NCBI GenBank assembly: GCA_016929335.1
Contig: JAFGIY010000216.1
Location: forward strand, 1-64,000
DNA length: 64,000 bases
Reading direction: 5' to 3'
Origin: Acidobacteriota bacterium
Lineage (GTDB): Bacteria; Acidobacteriota; UBA6911
The notes under the pieces are model-generated. The model saw only the letters and a list, made by a program, of their open reading frames with translations, was not told the origin of the DNA and ran no database searches. Positions 16,660 to 24,181 of the stretch are shown here, one piece after another (position 1 is the first letter of the stretch; each line of letters starts with the position of its first letter). The translations under genes and the position numbers were made by a program.

Positions 16660-18222
16660 TCAGGTCCTATTGACGACCGGCATCAGCGCGCCATAGGTGA
16701 AGAACTCAAAGTTGCTGATGAAGTACTCCCCATAAGCGTTTGTGAAGTTCGTGGTGATGAAGATATAACCATTGAACTCCGCAGGCGCTCCAGAAATGAC
16801 GCCGAGCAACTCGGATAACAGCACAACGTACGTTCGCCCTTGAGCGAGCGATCCGTCTGCCGCCAATCCGCTGCCGGGAGAGCCGGCCTGGGTCGTGTAG
16901 GTGAACGTGTCGCCTGTCTGCGGGAAGAAGTCGAACCTTATGGTACCGGCCTGACGAACCGCCTGGGTGAATCCCATGACCTGCGTGCCCGGATCCAACG
17001 TGGTGTTTGCAACAGTGATTCCGGTGTCATAGCCTACGCCCGTTGTTGCGTATGGAACCAGGAGGGACGTGCTGGCACCTGTAATCGAGAGGATCGTCAC
17101 CGCTCCGGTCTCGCACGCCGGGTCATCAAACGGGGCCATGTGGGCGCTCACTGTTACTGAACCGCCAGGAAGCGGAAAAGTGGCACCAGCTACCAAGCCG
17201 ACTGAGATGGGAACCACCAACGATTCCAGCTTCGTCGGATCGGAGTTCGTCGTCAGCCTGTAATAGACGGCTCCCGGCGTGGTGGCACCGGTAAGGGTTG
17301 CAGCGGCTGTCGCCAACGCGCCATTGGCGGCAGTAAGTGTGAAGAGCCCGCTGGAGTCGCTGACTGGGAAATTCAGGGTAACGTCGGCTGGAATCTTCGA
17401 CACTGTCAAGCGGATCATCTTGGAGATATTGGCATTGGTATCCCCTGTTCCGACAAATTTGCCGAAGGCATCCAGGAAATTTTCCTGCACGTTGACAGTA
17501 ACAGGAGCCTTTCGTCGGCTGACAGGCGCATTGGTGATCGCTCCAGTTACGGCATTGATCGACGCTGCGGCATTCACGGTGGGGGTACGGATAGCTTGGG
17601 CAACATCGAAGATCACATCGACGTTCTTGGCTGGCTTCTCTGGAGAGTACCCCCCTCCTTCTCGTTGACCACCAAACAGTTGCCGAGCCTTCCGCTTACC
17701 AGAAGCTCTCTGCACAAGCATATTTTGAAATAGGCCCGCCCACTGTTTTTTAAGAAAATCAATAATGTCATGCGATATCTTGAAGCTCTCCACGACAGAT
17801 AATGGAAGGACCTCCTCCAAAAAAGCAAAAATGCGAAGGTCGTTCACTGTTATTGGAATGAATCCCGCTACGTTTTTGTTAGCTGTGTAGGTGCGATATT
17901 CGGCTAAGACAGCGGTTTCGACGAAAACGTAGATCAATTTTCCCTGCTCATAAGCTATCCGCAACTCATTTTGAGAGATGGAGTGCTGGGCATCTTTGGA
18001 TTCGGTGCCAAATCTACCTCCCACGATGTTTACTAGAATGTCGCAGGCAGAAATCTCCTGATAGCAATCATGTTCGAGTGTATCCTCAGCCCCATACGCA
18101 ACGTGTCCTTTTTCAAAAAGTACCGGCTCATACCCGTGTTCTACGATGAATTCTTCCAAATCAGCACGAACTGTCTGCAAATCGTAATATGTGCTGCTAA
18201 TGAAAACTCTGGGTTTTGCCAT
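16660..18222 (-). CDS. Chimeric protein: N-terminal DUF4062 domain, C-terminal surface-protein-like region
   Basis: About 520 residues from the ATG at 18222. Residues 1-110 are a DUF4062 domain: RVFISSTYYDLQTVRADLEEF at the start, then ACDILVNIVGGRFG, then KLIYVFVE, a TIR-like fold known as the N-terminal part of STAND-type signalling and defence proteins. After a basic linker (about 175-200) the protein turns into Thr/Ala/Gly-rich beta-strand sequence without charged helices. It is like secreted repeat or surface proteins and ends in NGYIFITTNFTNAYG and ALMPVV. It has no signal peptide, so the second half is out of its normal setting. The gene may be a fusion created by recombination and may not function. 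Confidence 0.6.
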   Translation of the reverse strand: MAKPRVFISSTYYDLQTVRADLEEFIVEHGYEPVLFEKGHVAYGAEDTLEHDCYQEISACDILVNIVGGRFGTESKDAQHSISQNELRIAYEQGKLIYVFVETAVLAEYRTYTANKNVAGFIPITVNDLRIFAFLEEVLPLSVVESFKISHDIIDFLKKQWAGLFQNMLVQRASGKRKARQLFGGQREGGGYSPEKPAKNVDVIFDVAQAIRTPTVNAAASINAVTGAITNAPVSRRKAPVTVNVQENFLDAFGKFVGTGDTNANISKMIRLTVSKIPADVTLNFPVSDSSGLFTLTAANGALATAAATLTGATTPGAVYYRLTTNSDPTKLESLVVPISVGLVAGATFPLPGGSVTVSAHMAPFDDPACETGAVTILSITGASTSLLVPYATTGVGYDTGITVANTTLDPGTQVMGFTQAVRQAGTIRFDFFPQTGDTFTYTTQAGSPGSGLAADGSLAQGRTYVVLLSELLGVISGAPAEFNGYIFITTNFTNAYGEYFISNFEFFTYGALMPVVNRT

Positions 18223-18234
18223 AATCCTCACCAC

Positions 18235-18558
18235 TGAAAAGAGGCACTGTGTTCTAACTTTGAAATGTATGAAACTATGTTACTACTGTAACGTATGCGG
18301 AATTAAGAGTTTTTCGCTTTCAGTCCTCCATCAAGCAGGGAGGGGTGATCCACCTAGGCACTTTGTAATACTGTTGTCGGCAACAGGGGGCCATTTAATG
18401 CAGGAACAGATCGCACTTTTAATGTAGAATCACGGCGAACTGCTTTTTCATCTTGGACGACGGCGAATCCTTGTTGTGGATCGGTCAAAACCCGCATGCT
18501 TCATTTTAGTTGATGGTTTGCGCCTTTTGATGACTCTTCCAGTCGACGATATTCGGTC
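18235..18558. other. Intergenic stretch, nothing recognised
   Basis: About 320 bases between the chimeric gene's start and the lipoprotein gene's end. Short frames on both strands lack ribosome sites and protein-like sequence. No repeat or clear promoter was found beyond what is needed for the divergent minus-strand gene. Confidence 0.4.
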
Positions 18559-19305
18559 TTAATCGGCTTGAATAGTATCTTTCGGAAGGGTGGTTCCGTC
18601 AGAGAAAATTATTTTCTCTGGAACCCATACAATCTTCATATCTTTCAGGTCTGTATTTCTCATTTTTTTATCTTCATCATCAAATTGATTATATTTTGAC
18701 GTTCCACTCCACTCTGCTTTTGCTCCAGCTTTAATGGGATCTGAAATTTTGAGGCCAAGCCCCATTATTTTGTCACCGAAAAGATCCTGGAAAACGACAT
18801 GACCTTGAAATGCCCTGATATCCTTTGAGGAAGTATTTTGATAGACCATCCTATAGGTCAAATAGTCTTCATAACGGCCTGCCTGATAATTTGAGTCAAC
18901 AAACCCTTTGTCATACACTGCTAGCGTTATGGCTTTTCGTAACTCTGCAGCAATCGCATCTTCCTTTGCCTTAGCTTCAGCAGCAATTGCCTTAGCATTT
19001 TCTTCTGATTTCTTCTGTTCCTCGATCCACTGTTTTTGAAGGGCAATAATTTCCCCAATGCTTTTCCCAACTAGAGGGAGATTGTTCTTTCCGTTGTTTA
19101 GTCCCTTGAATCCCTCAGCCAGTTCGTACCGGACCATATAGGCACTCAGTAGTTGAGCCTCCTCAACAGTGAGGCCTCTTGCGTCTTTTATATCATTCAA
19201 AATCGTATCCTTGTTTTTCTCTGTAATTGTCATACTCTTGGGATTGGAGCATCCTTGGGACATCATGAGAAGAGCCATAAATAGGGTGCAGATTGGTGGC
19301 CTCAT
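18559..19305 (-). CDS. Lipoprotein with coiled-coil segment, unknown function
   Basis: About 248 residues from the ATG at 19305, which has a GGAGG ribosome site. A hydrophobic leader ends in a lipobox (SQGC), so the protein should be lipid-anchored. Residues about 75-125 are an Ala/Lys/Glu-rich coiled coil (AIAAEAKAKEDAIAAELRK). A beta-rich C-terminal domain with YRMVYQNTSSKDIRAFQG resembles domains that judge transport or envelope state, but no family is assigned. It is followed upstream by the secreted nuclease gene on the same strand. Confidence 0.6.
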   Translation of the reverse strand: MRPPICTLFMALLMMSQGCSNPKSMTITEKNKDTILNDIKDARGLTVEEAQLLSAYMVRYELAEGFKGLNNGKNNLPLVGKSIGEIIALQKQWIEEQKKSEENAKAIAAEAKAKEDAIAAELRKAITLAVYDKGFVDSNYQAGRYEDYLTYRMVYQNTSSKDIRAFQGHVVFQDLFGDKIMGLGLKISDPIKAGAKAEWSGTSKYNQFDDEDKKMRNTDLKDMKIVWVPEKIIFSDGTTLPKDTIQAD

Positions 19306-19365
19306 TGTTTCCTCCAATTGAGTCAATTGTTTCAATATATTTGATCATTGTGCCCACAAAAGCCG

Positions 19366-20028
19366 TTACGGCCTGCAAATTCCACACGGTCTGAATCCCG
19401 CCGCCAATGCCTCCTCCCTCGACCTTAGCTCCCGCGTGCAGTTCTTGCAGTTGTAGTTTCTACAGGACGGCGCGTGAAAGACTCTACTGTTGGTGTTGCC
19501 GTGGTATGTAATTTGGTCGGTCTCACCGGGCGCACCTGCGGACCCACTTGCAACCCTAGCTGGAATGGGGACTGGTTTCTCAACTGGGAGAATAGCAGTT
19601 AGGGAAGCCCACATTCCCACCCGATTTGCCTTCGCTTCTTCCTCTAAGGCAGCGAGCAGCCAATCGGAATTGTACTTTTTGTAATGAGTGCCAAGACCGG
19701 CCTTCAAGAGTTCCACGGAAACGTCCCGTCCATCCGCAAAAATCCTTGCGACTGTCCGCCCGTATTCATCCTTTTCCTTCTCAATAACAGTGACCGTTTT
19801 TCCGCTGATAAGGTTTGAGGTGAAGGCTTTTGCCTGTTCCGCGAATGGTTGATCCTTCTCAGGACAGTCAATGCCCTCCAAGCGGACCCGCATGGTATTT
19901 CCATTTCTGGAAACGTCAATCGTATCCCCGTCCAGAACGGCGAAGCACTTTCCGACAAAGATATGTGATGCTTCGATGGAGTTCAGGGAAAAGCTGAGGA
20001 ACAGCGGCAATATCGAAAACCAATTCAT
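19366..20028 (-). CDS. Secreted staphylococcal-nuclease-type protein with Ada-like zinc tail
   Basis: A 220-residue protein with a signal peptide (about 1-20). Residues 24-140 are an SNase/thermonuclease domain: VLDGDTIDV, MRVRLEGIDCPEKDQPF with catalytic Arg and acidic residue, and YGRTVARIF with the second catalytic Arg. It should cleave DNA or RNA using calcium in the periplasm or outside the cell. After a Pro/Ala/Gly linker, the last 40 residues hold CRNYNCKNC and CGIC, like the zinc-binding N-terminal domain of Ada. Such fusions are known for exported nucleases. It may degrade extracellular or incoming DNA; no immunity gene is evident. Confidence 0.85.
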   Translation of the reverse strand: MNWFSILPLFLSFSLNSIEASHIFVGKCFAVLDGDTIDVSRNGNTMRVRLEGIDCPEKDQPFAEQAKAFTSNLISGKTVTVIEKEKDEYGRTVARIFADGRDVSVELLKAGLGTHYKKYNSDWLLAALEEEAKANRVGMWASLTAILPVEKPVPIPARVASGSAGAPGETDQITYHGNTNSRVFHAPSCRNYNCKNCTRELRSREEALAAGFRPCGICRP

Positions 20029-20099
20029 GACAACCTCGGGCTAAAGATGGAATTACAGGCCTAGAAAAAGTGTGGCACGTCACGCTAGAATTTTGGTCG

Positions 20100-20153
20100 C
20101 CCCTTGTCATGACAAGGGGTGACAGGCGTGACTGTCATGGCTGTCATGCCTGT
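20100..20153. repeat. Twin TGAC-rich palindromes
   Basis: A perfect 20-base palindrome (CCCCTTGTCATGACAAGGGG, 20100-20119) is followed two bases later by a second hairpin with 11-base arms and one G-T pair (20122-20132 with 20143-20153). Both are built from iterated TGACAGGC/TGTCATG motifs. They lie between two minus-strand genes for secreted proteins and may end transcription or form an RNA structure. Confidence 0.6.
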
Positions 20154-20176
20154 TATCCGATTTCCTGACAGCATAC

Positions 20177-20590
20177 TTATTTTTTCTTAGAATACTTCCC
20201 AAGAATCCCACCTGGCCCATACCGCTGTTTTTCGGTTTCAATTTTCTTCGTTTTCGGTGAGTACAGAAGGAATCCAGAGCCGTCGGAGAACCGAATTTTT
20301 TCTCCAAGGCTGTCGTTATTGGGATAATAGCTGGCTAATGCTTGTAGCCCGTCGCTTGCTGGCGGAAAGAACTTGACGATCCGCTCAATTTCAGACCTCG
20401 TGATTTCCTCTGCGATCTGGGAAGAAACCTTCACGAAAAACGATAGCTGAAGAGTTGTCATGTTGGTTCCCTTAATCACGGGCCGAAGGTATTCAATTGC
20501 GTAGATGTGCTTCTTTGCTGATAGATAATAATCCTCCGCAAATCCCTGAACCGGGAGGCACAGGGCAATCAGAATCATCAGTTTTCGCAT
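20177..20590 (-). CDS. Small secreted protein, unknown function
   Basis: A 137-residue protein with a clear signal peptide (MRKLMILIALCLPVQGFA). The mature part starts with EDYYLSAKKH and has no recognised domain; it is mixed alpha/beta with a basic C-terminus. It belongs to a run of minus-strand genes for small exported proteins (20177-21721) and lies 51 bases after the next one upstream. I do not recognise it. Confidence 0.5.
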   Translation of the reverse strand: MRKLMILIALCLPVQGFAEDYYLSAKKHIYAIEYLRPVIKGTNMTTLQLSFFVKVSSQIAEEITRSEIERIVKFFPPASDGLQALASYYPNNDSLGEKIRFSDGSGFLLYSPKTKKIETEKQRYGPGGILGKYSKKK

Positions 20591-20641
20591 TTCTCCTCCT
20601 CACAGCTTTTGAATGAATGCTTCGAGATCGGTGTGATAACT

Positions 20642-21058
20642 CTATATCCGATGGCCGGGATCGGCCGAAGCTGGCGAGAGAGATTTGGGAGCCTTTTGTT
20701 TTTCAATTGCCTCCATATGCACCAGCGAAAATTTGTGCTTCTTTCCCTTTGAGTCCAGCACAATAAAATTATCCTTGTCCTGATAAAACTCAATCTCTCC
20801 ATTGACCGCCAGAACGATGAATTTTTCCCCCTTCTCATGCCACTCCATGCGGTGTTTTTCAGTCTCAACTAATACTATATTCCACGTGTCCCGAAGCGGA
20901 ATTCCTATAATTCCTGAACCTATCGGAGCAGCATAAACTCCACGATCCCTAGAGCCAATATCCTGAGAGATTACTTTTGCCTTCTGCATTACAGGTTTTT
21001 CTTTGGCAAGGGTAGGAATACAAACAAACAACAGCATCAATAGTGCTAGTCTTCGCAT
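20642..21058 (-). CDS. Small secreted protein, unknown function
   Basis: A 138-residue protein with signal peptide MRRLALLMLLFVCIPTLA. The mature domain is probably beta-rich, with KGEKFIVLAVNGEIEFYQ and LDSKGKKHKFSLVHME, and no catalytic motif. It has a GGAGGAATA ribosome site. Like its neighbour it is exported and of unknown role; the two may be co-transcribed. Confidence 0.5.
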   Translation of the reverse strand: MRRLALLMLLFVCIPTLAKEKPVMQKAKVISQDIGSRDRGVYAAPIGSGIIGIPLRDTWNIVLVETEKHRMEWHEKGEKFIVLAVNGEIEFYQDKDNFIVLDSKGKKHKFSLVHMEAIEKQKAPKSLSPASADPGHRI

Positions 21059-21155
21059 TATTCCTCCTGATATTCCAAATTAAATCCTGCTCATAAGTTC
21101 TTAACGAACAATTCAAGATCGGTACGTTTCACTTCCCCGTCACTTTCATAACCCA

Positions 21156-21192
21156 TGACACCTATGACGTCATACCTTTGTCAAATGTGTCA
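21156..21192. repeat. Nested TGAC-rich palindrome
   Basis: A perfect 12-base palindrome TATGACGTCATA (21163-21174) lies inside outer arms TGACAC (21156-21161) and GTGTCA (21187-21192). It uses the same TGAC/GTCA words as the palindromes at 20100-20153 and again sits in the gap between two small-protein genes. Confidence 0.55.
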
Positions 21193-21214
21193 CCCCTAGC
21201 GAATTGCAGAATCA

Positions 21215-21721
21215 TCACAATGCGCTTGGATCGAAATATTCCGCAAATGTAGCAGAGCCAGATGGTGTCTTGGCATAGATCCGCAACTTCTGAATCTTCG
21301 TGTTGAACGGATTAAATCTGGTGCCATCTTTTTTAGCAAATTCAAAGCCACCAACCTGTGTCATTTCTCCCGATTTCAATTTGGGCAGATATGCAAAATA
21401 TCCCTCCGTCCGCAAACCCCAGTGATTCAGCTCCAGTTCCACAGAATTCCAATCAAAGGCATCGTTGTTGGTAATAAAGAATGTTGCTCCCTCCCGGGTA
21501 ACAGTGGCTTTGAGATTAGAGGAATCCTGCGTGTTTTGAGACCTATTGGCCATGAAATAGCTGAATATGATGGCCAGCACGATCAGGCCCAAGCAGCCGA
21601 GCATGAACTTCCCTTTACTCCCGGTCTTCTTTGCAGTCAGCGGCGGCTGCGGAACAACGGAAGTGCCGCAATTGGGACAGAAATTTCCCACAATTTCAGT
21701 CCCGCATTTTGAGCAGAACAT
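21215..21721 (-). CDS. Zinc-ribbon membrane-anchored protein
   Basis: A 168-residue protein that opens with a zinc ribbon (MFCSKCG, then FCPNCG, residues 1-19) in the cytosol. A transmembrane helix (about 39-58) follows, then an extracytoplasmic beta-rich domain with ATVTREGATFFITNNDAFDW. Zinc-ribbon plus single-span proteins of this design are common and mostly uncharacterised. The AGGAGG ribosome site supports the start. It may join a membrane scaffold through its zinc ribbon. Confidence 0.65.
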   Translation of the reverse strand: MFCSKCGTEIVGNFCPNCGTSVVPQPPLTAKKTGSKGKFMLGCLGLIVLAIIFSYFMANRSQNTQDSSNLKATVTREGATFFITNNDAFDWNSVELELNHWGLRTEGYFAYLPKLKSGEMTQVGGFEFAKKDGTRFNPFNTKIQKLRIYAKTPSGSATFAEYFDPSAL

Positions 21722-21847
21722 TAGATCCTCCCTGTTGCTATATTGGCATAAAGAATTTACTCATTATAGCAGCTGTCAACAAAAAATCCTTGTGATCAAG
21801 TGATAACTTTCGCTGTAATATAAAGATTCGCCAAAAGAGGAGTATGG

Positions 21848-22174
21848 ATGACTTTCATATGGGTGGATGTCCGTGGTATTCGTTTTTCAAACGATCGCGA
21901 TCCGCGGACATGTCCCATCTGTCACTATGCCGTGGAGCCGATCGAAGAAACCTGGAAACTCGCTGAAGATGAGCATATCCTGGAGATCGCTTTCTGATGC
22001 CCGCGAAGAGAATGCGGCCACCTCTTCATTGCTCGCTATAGGGGCGAAATAGAGAAACCATTACGTCCAGGCTTCCCCGGCGGTGGGATTTTCCGCCTAT
22101 ACGAGTCAGTTCCAGCGACGACGCCCCTATTCCGGTTCCGACAGAAGTCGCAAGCACATTGCCTTCGTTTGTGA
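21848..22174 (+). pseudogene. Zinc-ribbon protein gene interrupted by an in-frame TGA
   Basis: From the ATG at 21848, the frame reads 49 codons with CPIC at about residues 25-28 and IEETWKLAEDEHILEIAF. It then meets TGA at 21995-21997 and continues in the same frame with CPRRECGHLFIARYRG and IFRLYES to a TGA at 22172-22174. The protein-like sequence on both sides, and the second Cys pair just after the stop, show one gene whose zinc ribbon (CxxC...CxxxxC) is split by a nonsense codon. A glutamine or similar residue would fit the interrupted position. Selenocysteine is less likely. Confidence 0.6.
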
Positions 22175-22921
22175 AAAAGAATCTATCTCCTTCCACCATC
22201 AATGTTCGCCTCACGGCTGTTCGCCGTCTTGCCTATGAAGCGTCAGATCCCGGGCTGCTGAGTCCGGAATTGGCGGCCGCCATTGCCAGAGTCAAAGGTG
22301 CCAAACGATTGCGCAGTCGGGTTGGCAATTGGCTGACAGCTGATCAAGGAAGCGCTCTTCTCCAAGGTTCACGATCGGAAACTCTGCGCGGCAAACGGGA
22401 TCATGCAATCCTGGCCGTGCTTCTCGGCTGCGGACTTCGTCGCGCGGAAACCGTCACAATTCGAATGGAAGATCTGCAACTTCGGGAAAAACACTGGGTT
22501 ATTGCTGATATGGTCGGAAAAGGCAGGCATGTCCGGACTGTGCCAATGCCTGCTTGGGTTAAGAAAGCTGTCGATGAATGGACCACTGCGGCTGGTATCT
22601 CTGAAGGAAATATCTTCCGCAGAATTGACAAAGATGGAAAAGTATGGGGGCCCGGGATTACCTCAAAATCAGTATGGCATGTGGTCAAGGCAGCTGCAAA
22701 GCGTGGTGGATTTCAACATCTTGCCCCTCATGATCTTCGCCGGACCCGCGCTCGCCTGTGTCATCTTGCCGGCGGCGAACTGGAACAGATTCAATTTTTA
22801 CTGGGGCATGTTTCTATCCAAACTACAGATATACCTGGGCCGTAAACAGAAACTCAGACACGCTGTGAATGATAACTTGGGATTGAATGGATTGCCCGAG
22901 GTTGCTTCAAGTCCTAATTAA
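22159..22921 (+). pseudogene. Tyrosine recombinase remnant, frameshifted at the catalytic tyrosine
   Basis: The frame from about 22159 encodes most of a tyrosine recombinase. It begins inside the core-binding domain (SPSTINVRLTAVRRLAYEA) and has the catalytic Arg in GCGLRRAETV, then HDLRRTRA and LLGHVSIQTTD. It stops at once with IPGP. In another frame the sequence continues YLGRKQKLRHAVND and stops at 22919-22921. Missing bases between TTD and the tyrosine (near 22830) therefore remove the nucleophile from the frame. About 40 N-terminal residues are also absent. It is a dead integrase, different from the intact one at 30052. Confidence 0.8.
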
Positions 22922-23129
22922 TAAATTGCTCTCTGGATCTCCTCTCGCCGTGCGACAATATGGCTGAATCGGAGGATTGTAAGGTTGTGTCGATTCCAAT
23001 GCCCAGTAGCGCATGAATGCACACTTCCTCGAACCGGACTTATTGGGATCATGACAAGAAACTGCTTGCCATTGAGCAAGTTCGGGAATTGAATGGCTAC
23101 TGCGATAGACTCGGATTAGGTTTGAGGTG

Positions 23130-23672
23130 ATGGGCCTTATGGTCGCACTTTTGATTGCGCTTTTTATGCAAACGAACCTTACACAGTGGAAGCAATGGCA
23201 ATGCGGGGGCTCTCCAGTCTCCGGACGATACTTCAATCATGCTGTTGGATTTTCTGTTGCAGCTCCTCCCGGCGTTCAGGGCCGACGAGGTCAATCAAGT
23301 GGACCTGAGCGAGGCGTAGCTTTTCCGCTTTCGCCAGATTGCAGTCGCGTTGTCGTGGTGTTTGGGGAACCAAATGCCTTGGAATGGCCCACTCCTGCAG
23401 CTGCAATCGACTGGACCGTTCAGGCCAGTACCCAAGGCGACCCACAAGCCGAAATCAAGCGATATGCAAGCATGATGGGCAAACTCAAAGCAGCCGGGGC
23501 AACCATCCGACATAAAGCGACGCCCGATATCGAGGATGTCGTTATTGTATTCCGTCCCGATGGCGGACTTGTTTACCAGGCATGGCTGGTTTCTGTCCCG
23601 AACCTGCATAATCAAGACTCCAAAGCTTTTGCAAAAATCCTTGGTGAGTTTCGGATTGAAGATTGGCGGTGA
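23130..23672 (+). CDS. Exported protein of unknown function
   Basis: About 180 residues. The N-terminus (MVALLIALFMQTNLTQW) is a short signal or anchor, and GAGGTG lies before the start codons at 23130 and 23139. The mature protein contains NHAVGFSVAAPPGVQG, VVVVFGEPNALEWPT and DVVIVFRPDGGLVYQAWLVSV, a mixed alpha/beta fold I cannot name. The repeated pattern of a sensed value and its error is seen in some bacterial secreted PsbP-like proteins, but the resemblance is weak. Confidence 0.5.
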   Translation: MGLMVALLIALFMQTNLTQWKQWQCGGSPVSGRYFNHAVGFSVAAPPGVQGRRGQSSGPERGVAFPLSPDCSRVVVVFGEPNALEWPTPAAAIDWTVQASTQGDPQAEIKRYASMMGKLKAAGATIRHKATPDIEDVVIVFRPDGGLVYQAWLVSVPNLHNQDSKAFAKILGEFRIEDWR

Positions 23673-23738
23673 CTACGGAAGGTTAGTTCCTCGATCCGGA
23701 CTTCGCAGGAGTAATCTCAAAAAAGCGGCATGCTTTAA

Positions 23739-24047
23739 TCAAATATTGAAACGGTCTTGTTCCCTACGCATTTGTTTTAGCCGCCGACGATCATACAACC
23801 TATATGAAGCTCTTCCGAATTCGCGTGTGATTTGAATCGGTCCTAAAGCCGGCTCAGTCTTAACCTTGAAAATATATGGGAAATGACAAGGCCTGCAATA
23901 AGCCAGTAGCTGAATCCCAACACTATGAACGCTGTGGAAAACTACGCTTGGGAGCCTCTCACCACACTTTGTGCAGTAAAATTCAAAATAGTCAGTAGTC
24001 AACTCTCCTTTAAGCCCCTGTGCAACTCCTATATCTGATTTATCCAT
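23739..24047 (-). CDS. Small zinc-binding protein, unknown function
   Basis: A 102-residue protein with two Cys pairs, YCTKCGERLP (about 24-33) and YCRPCH (about 50-55), that probably bind one zinc. A basic helical C-terminus follows (RRRLKQMRREQDR). The start has a GGAG ribosome site nine bases upstream. It may bind nucleic acid, but no known family is recognised. It is convergent with the preceding plus-strand gene. Confidence 0.5.
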   Translation of the reverse strand: MDKSDIGVAQGLKGELTTDYFEFYCTKCGERLPSVVFHSVHSVGIQLLAYCRPCHFPYIFKVKTEPALGPIQITREFGRASYRLYDRRRLKQMRREQDRFNI

Positions 24048-24181
24048 AGGTTACTCCATGGCATTATCTTTTCTCATTGGCTTTCTATTACAGCGCCGCA
24101 ATATATCATAAAGGGCTTTGAGACGCTTTCTCACCATTACTAGATTGTGATAGGCTGGTAGTAAATTAGGAGCCCTAAATA

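Noticed and set aside
17279-17668. Plus-strand frame of 129 codons opposite the chimeric gene
   Set aside because: It arises from Ala/Val-rich codons on the other strand; it has no ribosome site and no family resemblance.
21995-21997. Selenocysteine codon
   Set aside because: No SECIS-like hairpin was recognised and a glutamine or similar residue would fit the place before CPRR; a nonsense change is simpler. It stays as a check in the findings.
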